In this document: piece by piece, positions 8,014 through 16,982 of the stretch | How the letters are laid out: every line of letters starts with the position of its first letter | Numbering within the stretch: position 1 is the first letter of the stretch | Source: Streptococcus vicugnae | Lineage (GTDB): Bacteria > Bacillota > Bacilli > Lactobacillales > Streptococcaceae | Length of the DNA stretch: 64,000 nucleotides | Direction of reading: 5' to 3' | Assembly: GCF_016461705.1 (NCBI RefSeq) | Contig: NZ_JAEMHW010000001.1 | Location: 1-64,000 of the forward strand | The notes under the pieces: generated by a model | Databases searched by the model: none | Told to the model about the DNA's origin: nothing | The model's input: only the letters and a program-made list of their open reading frames with translations | Made by a program: the position numbers and the translations under genes

Positions 8014-8083
8014 TTCATCATATAATAAAACTATTTTTCTTTTAAGAGATATGATAGAATAAACTAAGCGATAAACTTTAACA

Positions 8084-8120
8084 CAAAACTAGCAACCTCA
8101 TCTGAGATTGCTAGTTTTTT
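8084..8120. terminator. Bidirectional terminator between array and ssb
   Basis: AAAACTAGCAA (8085-8095) pairs with TTGCTAGTTTT (8108-8118), with A and T runs on the outer sides. It separates the + strand paralog operon from the minus-strand ssb gene. Confidence 0.85.
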
Positions 8121-8127
8121 CTATATT

Positions 8128-8568
8128 CTAAAACGGTTCATCCACATCGACTGGAACAGCTTGAAACGGTTGAGATTGTTGTTGCTCCAGTTGCGCAAAG
8201 ACGGTTTGTTGACTTTGGCGTCGTTTTTCAGCTACCGTTTTGTTTTCTAAAAAAGTAATACCAGCAATTTGGGCTGGAGCAAGATACTGATGAGTTCTGC
8301 GCTGACCATTTTTATCAGTATAAACACGTTGAATAATCTCTCCTTTAATCAAAATAGGTGAAACTTTTGACAAGGTTTGTGCCATCATCTCAGCTTGTTT
8401 TCCATAGATTTGAACTGGAAAGAAAGTTGGAATTGGTCTTTGTTGATCATCTAATAAACTAGAGTCACAAACAAAATCAAATTTGAAACTGATATGCCCA
8501 TTTGCGGTTCTTCCAACCGCATCATCTGGAATATTGGCCACACGAGCATTTGCAATAAATTTTTGCAT
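8128..8568 (-). CDS. Single-stranded DNA-binding protein of the mobile element
   Basis: The ATG at 8568 follows AAAGGAGTTG at eight bases; the open frame extends 12 codons further up without a good site. The 146-residue product has an OB-fold type N-terminal domain (MQKFIANARVAN, KFDFVCDSSLLDD, FFPVQIYGKQAEM, ILIKGEIIQRVY) and a Q-rich linker. It closes with an acidic tip (DVDEPF), as SSB proteins use to recruit partners. The sequence is unlike typical chromosomal SSB, and SSB genes are common in conjugative elements, where they protect transferred single strands. It faces away from the array and belongs with the 8.1-9.7 kb element genes. Confidence 0.7.
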   Translation of the reverse strand: MQKFIANARVANIPDDAVGRTANGHISFKFDFVCDSSLLDDQQRPIPTFFPVQIYGKQAEMMAQTLSKVSPILIKGEIIQRVYTDKNGQRRTHQYLAPAQIAGITFLENKTVAEKRRQSQQTVFAQLEQQQSQPFQAVPVDVDEPF

Positions 8569-8710
8569 AAAAGCAACTCCTTTCTTTATAAAAAATCGCT
8601 TCACCTGCCTCTAGCAACAAGTCATCAGGGAGAGTAAATCATTTGTTTGTACGGTTAGAAAGATGACTTGCTGATAGAAACAGGCAAAGCCTGTTTTAAT
8701 AAAGTATTAT

Positions 8711-9072
8711 TTAAATATCTGTGATTTTGACAAATGGATTTCCTAACCCACGAGTATCCACACTTTGCGTACTTTGTTCATTCCAAAGTGAGACAATTGG
8801 ATACCAACCGTTATTGGCTGAATTGTATGGGTTGTAAACATAAGTATTTCCATTTGAATAGCCTTTAAGAACAATCTCATGGCTTGTTCCCCATCCCCAC
8901 GGAGAGAATTTGTCTTGTTGAACGGCAGCTACCACATGATACCCTTCTTTAAGAGCACTTGTTAAGGCAGCTGAGGAATTAAGAACAGTCGGTGTCAAGC
9001 CCCATTGACGAGAGGCAACCAAGATACCATCTTTTAGGAAGTGATGTCCCAGGTAAATAATAGCCATCACTT
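8711..9072 (-). pseudogene. C-terminal fragment of a C39-like cysteine peptidase
   Basis: About 120 residues without a plausible start or signal peptide; a stop lies directly upstream in frame. The part present contains GTSHEIVLKGYSNGNTYVYN, with the His and Asn positions of C39-type papain-fold peptidases, ahead of a C-terminal SxDTRGLGN stretch. The catalytic Cys part is missing. The fragment begins inside the end of the neighbouring HTH gene in another frame, which suggests a deletion junction at about 9075. Such peptidases are often cell-wall or peptide-processing enzymes on mobile elements. Confidence 0.5.
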
Positions 9073-9509
9073 AAATCTAACTTTAAATAAAACTCAGTTT
9101 CCACCGTCTGAATATAGTCGCTTCGATTCCAATGATTCCTCAAAGTTTGATAGGCAATCGACACTCTTTTTTCAATATCACGAAAACTAAATCCCAATTT
9201 TAAATAATTCGCTACAATCTCATCTATGTGTTCTTTAGAGATTTTAGTCTTTGGTCGTCTGAAATATCTATCTTTTCTATTGTCTTCTTGCAAACTAAGT
9301 TGATATTGAATATAGAGTTTTCTCATCTCTTCAATTTTTAATTGCCATTTTTTAGAATACGGCTGATCTGAGTATTTATTTCTTAACTGATGCACAGACT
9401 CTTTGAACTTCATCTGAACGACGTCAAACTCCCCAAGATCGGTAAAGGGATCAATAAAGCCAAGCGACTCGCTGTTGAGTAATTCTTCATATAAATGATT
9501 CTTTTTCAT
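8979..9509 (-). CDS. HTH protein with a probably truncated C-terminus
   Basis: ATG 9509 follows AGGAGAG. The first ~140 residues are a charged helical segment (FKESVHQLRNKY, LKIEEMRKLYIQYQLSLQ) followed by an HTH-like unit (about 100-130: KISKEHIDEIVANYLKLGF...SFRDIEKRVSIAYQTLRNHW). The last ~30 residues are an out-of-frame reading of the peptidase fragment, so the original end was lost. The product probably bound DNA for element replication or regulation. I cannot name a family. Confidence 0.45.
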   Translation of the reverse strand: MKKNHLYEELLNSESLGFIDPFTDLGEFDVVQMKFKESVHQLRNKYSDQPYSKKWQLKIEEMRKLYIQYQLSLQEDNRKDRYFRRPKTKISKEHIDEIVANYLKLGFSFRDIEKRVSIAYQTLRNHWNRSDYIQTVETEFYLKLDLSDGYYLPGTSLPKRWYLGCLSSMGLDTDCS

Positions 9510-9529
9510 TAGTTTCACTCTCCTATAGA

Positions 9530-9712
9530 TCAAGTTGAATTTTCAGCAAATATTGATTCAAATAAATTCAACTGAACCACGACATTTGAATCATGTGTGT
9601 CAGGAAAATCAGACTTTTGAAATTGCACTATTTCATCATGAATTTGATCATGGTCAATCACTTCAAAAATTTCTAACGTTTCAATATCCATGACAATTTC
9701 TAAACCATTCAT
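9530..9712 (-). CDS. Small acidic hypothetical protein
   Basis: 60 residues from an ATG preceded by AAAGGAG (ten bases away), ending 20 bases before the next gene's ATG. It has no membrane segment, is acidic (DIETLEIFEVIDHDQIHDE) and ends FESIFAENST. Position and spacing support cotranscription with the HTH gene. No family recognised. Confidence 0.4.
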   Translation of the reverse strand: MNGLEIVMDIETLEIFEVIDHDQIHDEIVQFQKSDFPDTHDSNVVVQLNLFESIFAENST

Positions 9713-9750
9713 GTAAAAAATTCTCCTTTCGTAAAAAATTTAAGAGAACA

Positions 9751-9779
9751 AAAAAAGAGAACAGATTTCTCCGTTCTCT
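9751..9779 (-). terminator. Terminator after the GH73 gene
   Basis: AGAGAAC (9756-9762) pairs with GTTCTCT (9773-9779), followed on the minus strand by a run of T. It lies about 120 bases past the stop of the gene at 9903-10556. Confidence 0.75.
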
Positions 9780-9902
9780 ATATTTTTATTATAAATTATT
9801 TTTGATTCTAAAAACTCTTACTCTTACCACTTACCTTTGAACTTTGAAACAATACTGACAATTCTTTTCATCAATCAAAAAAGCATACTTTTAATAAGAT
9901 TA

Positions 9903-10556
9903 TCAACTGTCATAGATGGTCAAATCATATTCTGAAATAAGCTGATTTAATTTGCTACCATAGGACGTATCTGTGGCATAAGCTCCAGTTAATGCTGCTG
10001 TAGCATCTTGATAAGAAGCGGTTTGTGATTTGTGCACTCCAGCGTACAAATCTTTTTGAAGAAAAAGCGCATAATCTTGCAACGATTCTTCCAAACTGCC
10101 ATACGAGCGAAACTGCGCATCAATCCTATAATCATTCCCACTGCCATCATCTTCCCAGGTTTGCATTGTCACTGTTTGCCCATTATAATCACCTTTGATT
10201 CCAAAGAAATTATAATAAGGTGGCTGACTCAGTCCTGACTGACCGCTATTTGATTCCAAAATAGCTTGCGCAATCATAACTGAAGCATAAAGATCATTTT
10301 GAGCAGCTATTTGACGAGCTGATTCACCGATTGTTTGAATAAATGATATAGTCGTCATGTCTTGTGATGATTGACTCGTATCAGCAGAAGCTGGCTGAGC
10401 TTCATCTTGTGAATGATAGGCATAAAGAAGCAAGGTCGAACAAGCTAAAAATGCTAGAAAACTCATACCATACAAAACTGAACTGGGTAGACTTTTCCGA
10501 CGTCGTTTTCCACTAACTTTTCTTCTCTTCCTTTTTCTTACACTTGCCAAATACAA
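9903..10556 (-). CDS. GH73 endo-beta-N-acetylglucosaminidase (muramidase family)
   Basis: A 217-residue cell-wall hydrolase: basic start (VRKRKRRKVSGKRRRKSLPS), one membrane segment (about 28-48), a short S/T/Q linker, and a GH73 domain (about 70-215). The domain has the catalytic Glu in MIAQAILESNSGQSGL and the motifs YYNFFGIKG and FRSYGSLEESLQDYA. It should cleave the glycan strands of peptidoglycan outside the membrane. There is no ATG in the first 60 codons. A TTG at 10556 lies five bases after AAAGGA, and another TTG follows two codons later, so a TTG start is likely. It is transcribed alone between two terminators. Confidence 0.85.
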   Translation of the reverse strand: MYLASVRKRKRRKVSGKRRRKSLPSSVLYGMSFLAFLACSTLLLYAYHSQDEAQPASADTSQSSQDMTTISFIQTIGESARQIAAQNDLYASVMIAQAILESNSGQSGLSQPPYYNFFGIKGDYNGQTVTMQTWEDDGSGNDYRIDAQFRSYGSLEESLQDYALFLQKDLYAGVHKSQTASYQDATAALTGAYATDTSYGSKLNQLISEYDLTIYDS

Positions 10557-10639
10557 TACAGTCCTTTCAAAAAGTCACCTCTCAGTATAACAAATTTTCA
10601 CCAAAAAAGAGACTCTTAGCCATCAAAGATTCCAACTCA

Positions 10640-10672
10640 TAAAAAGGACCTGAGACAAGTATGCCCCAGGCT
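10640..10672 (-). terminator. Terminator after dxs-like gene
   Basis: On the minus strand, GCCTGGGGC and a partner ending TCTCAGGTC form an imperfect hairpin followed by CTTTTT. It begins ten bases after the stop codon. Confidence 0.6.
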
Positions 10673-10679
10673 AATGTTA

Positions 10680-12440
10680 TTAATCTAAAACCTTGATAAT
10701 ATTTTTGACGATATTGTCAACAGTGATACCATTTTCAGCTAAAAGTTCTTGAGCATTGTAGCGATCGTGGAAGGCTTTTTCAACACCATAGTTTTGAACT
10801 TTAAGGTCAGCATCACCAAGATAGCTTGCGACCATTTGACCGTAACCACCTTCAAGGACACCATCTTCCAAAGTTACAACAACTTGGTGGTCAGATTCCA
10901 AACTATCAAGTAATTCTTCATCTAGTCCAGTGATAAATTTTGGATTAACAATTGTTGCTGTAATGCCATGTTTGGCAGCCAACTCTTTAGCTACTTCCTC
11001 TGCTAAAGCATAGAAATTACCAAGTCCAAAAATCGCAACTTTGTTACCATTTTGAGTCACTTGGTTTTTATTAAGAATTGAATAATCTGTTGTGTCCACA
11101 AGACCAGTTTCACGAAGTGGACCAACTGGGATGCGGATAGCTACCGGATGTTCATTTTGCTCAACAGCCCAATCAAGCATAGCTAAATGTTCTTCTTTGC
11201 TAGTTGGCGCAAGATAAACCACATTTGGAATATGTGCTAAAAATGGAATATCAAAGAAACCCAGATGACTTTCGTCATTCATCGCACTAACTGACGCTGA
11301 GTAAACCAAGGTTGTCACCGGAAGATTATTCAAAGCGATGTCATGTGACCACTGGTCATAAGTGCGTTGCATAAATGGTGCTGCTACGTACCAGATTGGT
11401 TTTGCACCGTTTTTTGCCAACCCAGCTGCCATAGTTGCTGCTTCTTCCTCAGCAATTCCGACATCAACAAATTGTTTTCCAGCTTGTTTACGTTGGTCTT
11501 GATTCAACATAAACATTGGTGTGCCAGCATTGACAGCAACTACTGTTGAATCATTTTTAATCTTATCTAAAACAAAGCTAGTTGTGATGCTATTATATGT
11601 TTCAGAAGTATTTGAAGCTCGAAGATATTCTCCTGTTTCAGGATTATATGGTCCACCCGCATGGAAAGCTTCGCGATTTTCTTCCATGAATGACACACCA
11701 TGACCTTTTTGTGTATGAATATGTAGCAAAACAGGGTGATTAGCATCTTTAACTTCTTCAAATAAAGCAATTAATTGGTCGAGATCATTTCCCGCATCAA
11801 GATAATAGTAATCAAAACCAAGAGCTTTGAAAAGATTATTGTCAGCTTGACCCTTGCTTTCACGTAAATCACGAAGAGCTGTGTAAATACCACCAGTTGG
11901 ATTAACGGCGATTGATTGCTCATTATCATTAACGATGACAATGGTATTTGTCCCTTCTGTTGCGATTTGGTTTAACCCTTCGTATGCCATACCACCTGAA
12001 AGAGAACCATCGCCAATGACAGCCACAACATTGTAGACTTCATCTTTCAAATCACGCGCTTTAGCCACACCAGAAGCAAGTGACAATGACGTAGAAGTAT
12101 GCCCAATGGTGAAAAGATCGTGTTCACTTTCTTTAGGATTTGTATAACCTGACACATCATCATAGTGTGCTGAATCAAGAAAAGCTTGCGCACGCCCAGT
12201 TAACATTTTATGAACGTATGATTGGTGTGACACGTCAAAAATGAATTTATCTACTGGTGAATTAAAGACATAGTGCATAGCAACTGTCATTTCAACCATG
12301 CCAAAGTTTGGTCCATTGTGTCCGCCATGCTGACTTGTTTTTTCAAGAAGCGCTTGTCGTGCTTCATCAACAACACGGTGCAAATCTTTACGAGATAATT
12401 GTTTTAAATCTTGTGGTAATGAAATTGTTTCAAGTACCAT
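10680..12440 (-). CDS. dxs: 1-deoxy-D-xylulose-5-phosphate synthase-like protein
   Basis: A 586-residue thiamine diphosphate enzyme that would condense pyruvate and glyceraldehyde-3-phosphate to DXP. Seen: N-terminal HGGHNGPNFGMVE, the diphosphate motif GDGSLSGGM...NDNEQSI (about 145-180), a transketolase pyrimidine-binding domain (about 285-440, with VDVGIAEEEAATMAAGLA) and the C-terminal domain (about 455-575, with VVTLEDGVLEGGYGQMV). It is some 35 residues shorter than usual DXS. ATG 12440 follows AAAAGGAG. It stands alone between terminators; no other MEP-pathway gene is present here. Most streptococci use mevalonate, so DXP may feed thiamine or pyridoxal synthesis, or the substrate may differ. 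Confidence 0.8.
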   Translation of the reverse strand: MVLETISLPQDLKQLSRKDLHRVVDEARQALLEKTSQHGGHNGPNFGMVEMTVAMHYVFNSPVDKFIFDVSHQSYVHKMLTGRAQAFLDSAHYDDVSGYTNPKESEHDLFTIGHTSTSLSLASGVAKARDLKDEVYNVVAVIGDGSLSGGMAYEGLNQIATEGTNTIVIVNDNEQSIAVNPTGGIYTALRDLRESKGQADNNLFKALGFDYYYLDAGNDLDQLIALFEEVKDANHPVLLHIHTQKGHGVSFMEENREAFHAGGPYNPETGEYLRASNTSETYNSITTSFVLDKIKNDSTVVAVNAGTPMFMLNQDQRKQAGKQFVDVGIAEEEAATMAAGLAKNGAKPIWYVAAPFMQRTYDQWSHDIALNNLPVTTLVYSASVSAMNDESHLGFFDIPFLAHIPNVVYLAPTSKEEHLAMLDWAVEQNEHPVAIRIPVGPLRETGLVDTTDYSILNKNQVTQNGNKVAIFGLGNFYALAEEVAKELAAKHGITATIVNPKFITGLDEELLDSLESDHQVVVTLEDGVLEGGYGQMVASYLGDADLKVQNYGVEKAFHDRYNAQELLAENGITVDNIVKNIIKVLD

Positions 12441-12580
12441 AAATTCTCCTTTTATTCAAAAATCATCATTGAAAGATTTCTTAAAAGGAAACTTTCAAGA
12501 AATCCTCCACCTTTTTCAAGTATTCTTATCATACACCCTGGAGTTAACTCTAAGTCAAGCAAAAAAATAAAATTTTAGAC

Positions 12581-12609
12581 AAAAAAAGAGAGATAGATAT
12601 TATCTCTCT
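12581..12609 (-). terminator. Terminator after yitJ-like gene
   Basis: AGAGAGATA (12587-12595) pairs with TATCTCTCT (12601-12609), with seven T after the stem on the minus strand. It overlaps the stop codon at 12608. Confidence 0.85.
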
Positions 12610-14464
12610 AAGGTATTATTTGGTTTTGTTGTTCAACTTTTTGATGGATATAATCAATTAGTTCAACCGTTAAATCATAGCGCATAAATGGTGTAATGAG
12701 GTAAATTCCGTTAAAGAATTCTAAAGCGTGGTCAATTAATACCTTACTCTCTTCTAATGCTAGACGTTGACATTTTTCCTTATCATCTTTCACTGCTTCT
12801 AATTTAGCTAAGAAGTCATCTGATAATTGAATACCAGGAACTTCATTGTGAAGGAAAACGGCGTTATTGTAGCTAGTAATGGGCATAATTCCAACAAAAA
12901 ATGGCGTTTCATAATCTCGTGTTAAATCCGCTAGATTTTCAATAATTTCACTGTTAAAAATAGGCTGTGTAATAAAACAATCGGCTCCAGCAGCAATCTT
13001 TCTCTCAATCAAACGACCGCAACGTGATAGATTTTTGACATTAGGATTGAAAGCCGCAGCTGCTGTAAACGTTGTTTCTTTTTTAATACTGGCACCACTG
13101 TAGCCTTTTCCTTTGTTGAGTTGCTTAATCAACTCTAATAGTTTAAAGCTAGTGGCATCGTATACGCTGGTTGCTCCCGGAAAATCTCCTATCTTAGATG
13201 GGTCCCCTGTAATCGCTAATACCTGATGAAATCCCAACACATCCATCCCCAAAAGACGTGATTGAAGTCCAATCATATTATGATCACGACAAGATAAATG
13301 CAGCAAAAATGGCGTTGAAATCTCATCTTTTAAAAGCGAAGCAATGCTCACATTACAAATTCGAGTTTTTGCTAAAGAATTATCTGCCAAGGTAATAGCG
13401 GATATCCCCGCCTCATCTAATGCTTTTACCCCTTCAGTAAACTTTTTAATATCAAGCGTTTTTGGTGGGTCAAGCTCAACTATAATGGTCACTTTTCTTT
13501 TGACTTTGTCAACGATTGTTTCTGACTGCTTAACTGCTTTAATCAGCTCTGCTTCTTCAACCATTGGCGTAACGAATTTTCGAGTAACTGGTTTTAAACC
13601 TTTAATAGCTCGTTTGACTGCTCTGATGTGGTCAGGAGTTGTTCCACAACAGCCGCCAATCAAACGTGCGCCTTCTGCAACAAGCAGCTCTGCGCTTTTT
13701 CCAAAATAATCTGCATTCTGGCTAAATCCATACTGCCCACTGCCATTGTCATCAACGAAAGATAACAAACTAGCATTTGGATAAACAGCTAAATAAGATT
13801 GGGCAAAAAGAGGTACTTGTTTCAGAGATTGAATCATATGATATGGTCCCAAGTGACAATTCAATCCCACAACATCTGCCCCAAGCATGACAAGTTTACC
13901 AAAGATTTCGACCAAAGGACGACCATTTTCAGTAATTCCAGCTTCATGAAGAGAAATATTAGTAATAATCGGTAAATCCGTCAAAGGCCTAACTGCTTTT
14001 AAGACCTCGATAATTTCTTCTTCATCATAATAAGTTTCAAATAAAAGGCCATCAATGTCATTAGTTTCAAGTAGATAACCGACCTGTTCCAATGTTTCTT
14101 GAATGATTTCATCAAGTGTTAATTCACATTGTTTAAGACCTCTGAGTGCCCCAACCGTTCCCAAAACAAAGGTATCCTCACCAGCTGCTTGTCTAGCAAT
14201 TCTGACACCGGCTTGATTGATTTCTTTGACTTTATCATCATAGCCATATCCATCCAGTCGGTGTCGCTTAGCTGCATAGGTGTTTGTCTGAATGACATCA
14301 GCACCAGCGTCAATATAAGCTTTATGAATCGCTAAAACTTTTTCTGGATGCGTCAAATTATAAGCTTCGTAACAATTATCAAGACCATTAGCGTAAAGAA
14401 GAGTTCCCATAGCACCGTCAGCGACTAAAATATCTGTTTTTAAACGTTCTAATAATCGTGACAT
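12608..14464 (-). CDS. yitJ: Bifunctional homocysteine S-methyltransferase / methylenetetrahydrofolate reductase
   Basis: A 618-residue fusion. Residues about 1-290 form a homocysteine methyltransferase domain with the zinc cysteines in GLNCHLGP and GGCCGTTPDHI. Residues about 325-605 form a MetF-type reductase (TIIVELDPPK, HLSCRDHN, ITGDPSKIGD, AAGADCFITQPIF). The reductase makes 5-methyl-THF, which the neighbouring MetE uses to methylate homocysteine. The start is 14 bases after the metE stop with GGAAGG upstream, so the two form one operon controlled from the MET-boxes. The length and domain order are as expected for the Bacillus/Streptococcus YitJ type. Confidence 0.92.
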   Translation of the reverse strand: MSRLLERLKTDILVADGAMGTLLYANGLDNCYEAYNLTHPEKVLAIHKAYIDAGADVIQTNTYAAKRHRLDGYGYDDKVKEINQAGVRIARQAAGEDTFVLGTVGALRGLKQCELTLDEIIQETLEQVGYLLETNDIDGLLFETYYDEEEIIEVLKAVRPLTDLPIITNISLHEAGITENGRPLVEIFGKLVMLGADVVGLNCHLGPYHMIQSLKQVPLFAQSYLAVYPNASLLSFVDDNGSGQYGFSQNADYFGKSAELLVAEGARLIGGCCGTTPDHIRAVKRAIKGLKPVTRKFVTPMVEEAELIKAVKQSETIVDKVKRKVTIIVELDPPKTLDIKKFTEGVKALDEAGISAITLADNSLAKTRICNVSIASLLKDEISTPFLLHLSCRDHNMIGLQSRLLGMDVLGFHQVLAITGDPSKIGDFPGATSVYDATSFKLLELIKQLNKGKGYSGASIKKETTFTAAAAFNPNVKNLSRCGRLIERKIAAGADCFITQPIFNSEIIENLADLTRDYETPFFVGIMPITSYNNAVFLHNEVPGIQLSDDFLAKLEAVKDDKEKCQRLALEESKVLIDHALEFFNGIYLITPFMRYDLTVELIDYIHQKVEQQNQIIP

Positions 14465-14477
14465 AGCTCAACCTTCC

Positions 14478-16712
14478 TTATTTTCCGTATTTTGCTCGAA
14501 CTTCCTTAGTTGCTTCTACTAATACTTTAAGTGAGGCAATTGTTTCTGGTTCGCGACGTGTTTTAAGACCACAGTCAGGGTTTACCCAGAATTGTTCTAA
14601 TGACAATTGACGAAGTGGACGTTCAATATTTTCAATCACTTCTTCTTTTGTTGGTACACGTGGTGAGTGAATATCATAGACACCAAGACCAATACCAAGT
14701 GGGTAGACAGCTGTTTCAAATGATTCAATCACATCACCATGACTACGGCTTGTTTCGATTGAAATGACATCCGCATCCAAAGCGCGAATAGAATCAATAA
14801 TTTCATTGAATTTAGAGTAGCACATATGCGTATGAATTTGTGTGTCATCTTTTACAGATGATGTCGCAATGCGGAAAGCATGAACCGCATCATCAAGATA
14901 TGCTTTTTGCTTAGCTTTACGAAGCGGTAATCCTTCACGAAGAGCAGCTTCATCCACTTGAATAATGGCAATTCCAGCATCTTCAAGCAATTTGATTTCA
15001 TCTTTGATAGCTAGTCCAATTTGATTGAAAAGATCTGCGCGTGAAATATCAGAACGTTCAAATGACCAGTTAGTAATTGTAATTGGTCCTGTTAGCATTC
15101 CTTTAACCGGACGTTCTGTTAGGCTTTGAGCATAAACCACTTCTTTCACTGACAATGGTTGAATGTGTTTAACATCACCGTAAATAATTGGTGGTTTAAC
15201 TGCACGTGATCCGTATGATTGCACCCAACCAAGTTTTGTTGTAGTAAATCCAGCTAGCTTTTGACCGAAGAACTCAACCATATCCACACGTTCAAACTCA
15301 CCGTGTACCAAGACATCAAGATCAAGGTCTTCTTGAATTTTAATCCAACGTGCGATTTCCGATTTGATAAATTCTTCATATTCCGCATCTGAGATGTCAC
15401 CACGTTTCCAAGCCAAACGAGTGCGACGAATTTCTGGTGATTGAGGGAATGATCCAATCGTTGTTGTTGGAAGAGTTGGCAAACCAAGTTTTTCTTGTTG
15501 GACTTTGCGACGAATCTTATAGTCAACGCGTTCTGTTGGTACGTTGTCCAAGCTTTCAAGCGTAACATTACGGAAGTCTGCTGCTTGCAAGGCATCAAAA
15601 TCAGCCACATGCTGTTTATAAGCTTCAGTTTCTTGACCATCTAGGTATTGGCTCAAAAGTTCAAGTTCTTGTAGTTTTTCATCAGCAAATGCAAGACCAT
15701 TTTTCAAAACTGGATCTAGGGCAGTTTCATTTTTAGTTGTTACCGGTACATGAAGAAGTGAACAAGATGGTTGAATCACAAGATTACCAACTTTTTCTTG
15801 GATTTTTTTAAGCAAGGCAGATGTTTTTACAAAATCAGTTGCCCAAATATTACGTCCATCAACAACCCCGGCAAATACTTCTTTTCCTTCAAAATATCCA
15901 GCTTCAATAGCTTCAAGGTTTTCTTCAAGACCATGAACAAAATCAAGACCAAAAGCAGCAACAGGAAGTTCTGACAAATCTTTAGCATCAATCAAGGCTT
16001 CAAAATATGTTTGGAAAATAATTTTAGCTTGAGGAACTTCTTTAGCAAAATAAGCATAGACGCATTTAGCAGCTTCAAGAAGATCCGCACCTTCATCCGT
16101 TACAAAAATTGGTTCATCAACTTGAATATAAGTTGCTCCTGCTTCAACTAATTCTGCAAAGACTTGTTTGTAAAGTGGTAAAAGTCTTTTGACTGCCGAT
16201 GTAAAATCACTTACCTCAGCTGATAAAGCCACATAAGTAATTGGTCCTGTGATGACTGGTTTTGCTTTATCACCAACCACTTCTTTTGCTTCAAGATACA
16301 AATCAAGCAAACGTGTATTTGTCAAATGTGGTTTAACTTTTGACCATTCTGGCACAATGTAGTGATAATTTGTGTTGAACCATTTTTTCATTGATGATGC
16401 AACATTTTCTTTATTCCCACGCGCAATAGCAAAAAATAAATCAAGATTGATATCTTCTTTAGCAAAACGATTCGGAATAACGCCAAATTGAACTGACAAA
16501 TCCAAAATATGATCGTAAAGAGAAAAATCACCAACAGGGATTAAATCAAGACCTGTATCAGCTTGTTTTTTCAAGAATGACAAGCGCAATTCTTTGGCTT
16601 GTGCTTGAAGCTCGTCTTGTGAAATATTGCCAGCCCAATATGATTCAATCAATTTTTTCCACTCACGATTTTCACCTAAACGCGGATATCCCAAATTCGA
16701 AACCTTAACCAT
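14478..16712 (-). CDS. metE: Cobalamin-independent methionine synthase
   Basis: A 744-residue MetE (5-methyltetrahydropteroyltriglutamate-homocysteine methyltransferase). The N-terminal half carries folate-binding sequence ([18 protein letters not shown]). The C-terminal barrel has [32 protein letters not shown] and the zinc ligands in [10 protein letters not shown] and NPDCGLKTR. The ATG at 16712 follows ATAGGAGGTAACT. The upstream region carries three MET-box palindromes, so methionine or homocysteine levels should govern it through the LysR regulator family that includes the gene at 44361-45278. It is translated together with yitJ downstream. Confidence 0.96.
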   Translation of the reverse strand: MVKVSNLGYPRLGENREWKKLIESYWAGNISQDELQAQAKELRLSFLKKQADTGLDLIPVGDFSLYDHILDLSVQFGVIPNRFAKEDINLDLFFAIARGNKENVASSMKKWFNTNYHYIVPEWSKVKPHLTNTRLLDLYLEAKEVVGDKAKPVITGPITYVALSAEVSDFTSAVKRLLPLYKQVFAELVEAGATYIQVDEPIFVTDEGADLLEAAKCVYAYFAKEVPQAKIIFQTYFEALIDAKDLSELPVAAFGLDFVHGLEENLEAIEAGYFEGKEVFAGVVDGRNIWATDFVKTSALLKKIQEKVGNLVIQPSCSLLHVPVTTKNETALDPVLKNGLAFADEKLQELELLSQYLDGQETEAYKQHVADFDALQAADFRNVTLESLDNVPTERVDYKIRRKVQQEKLGLPTLPTTTIGSFPQSPEIRRTRLAWKRGDISDAEYEEFIKSEIARWIKIQEDLDLDVLVHGEFERVDMVEFFGQKLAGFTTTKLGWVQSYGSRAVKPPIIYGDVKHIQPLSVKEVVYAQSLTERPVKGMLTGPITITNWSFERSDISRADLFNQIGLAIKDEIKLLEDAGIAIIQVDEAALREGLPLRKAKQKAYLDDAVHAFRIATSSVKDDTQIHTHMCYSKFNEIIDSIRALDADVISIETSRSHGDVIESFETAVYPLGIGLGVYDIHSPRVPTKEEVIENIERPLRQLSLEQFWVNPDCGLKTRREPETIASLKVLVEATKEVRAKYGK

Positions 16713-16730
16713 AGTTACCTCCTATAACCG

Positions 16731-16748
16731 TATTAGTTAAAAACTATA
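16731..16748 (-). promoter_or_regulatory. MET-box 1, next to metE start
   Basis: ATTAGTTAAAAACTATA within 16731-16748 fits the streptococcal MET-box (TATAGTTTNAAACTATA) in nearly all positions. It lies directly upstream of the metE ribosome binding site. Confidence 0.65.
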
Positions 16749-16834
16749 CAATCCAAAAATTTTATAGTTAAGATTTTAACCGATAAACCCTTATTTTTCA
16801 ATGGTTCTAGCCATTCTATCTTTTTATGTTTTGC

Positions 16835-16850
16835 TATAGTTTTTAACTAT
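16835..16850 (-). promoter_or_regulatory. MET-box 2 upstream of metE
   Basis: TATAGTTTTTAACTAT is a palindrome matching the MET-box consensus. About 120 bp upstream of the metE start. Confidence 0.7.
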
Positions 16851-16865
16851 GCACTTAGAATTAGT

Positions 16866-16882
16866 CATAGTTTTTAACTATA
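16866..16882 (-). promoter_or_regulatory. MET-box 3 upstream of metE
   Basis: CATAGTTTTTAACTATA repeats the MET-box 31 bp (three helical turns) from box 2, suggesting cooperative binding by a LysR-type regulator. Confidence 0.7.
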
Positions 16883-16902
16883 ACAAGAATCTTCTAATAC
16901 TT

Positions 16903-16929
16903 AAAAAAGAGATTCCCGAAGGAATCCCT
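16903..16929 (-). terminator. Terminator of the fruRKA operon
   Basis: GATTCC (16911-16916) pairs with GGAATC (16921-16926) around the tetraloop CGAA (TTCG on the minus strand), followed by T6 on the minus strand. It lies 54 bases after the fruA stop. Confidence 0.85.
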
Positions 16930-16982
16930 TTATCGTTGTTAGATTAATAATTTTTGTATGAGTTGTATTGTAATGACTTTGA

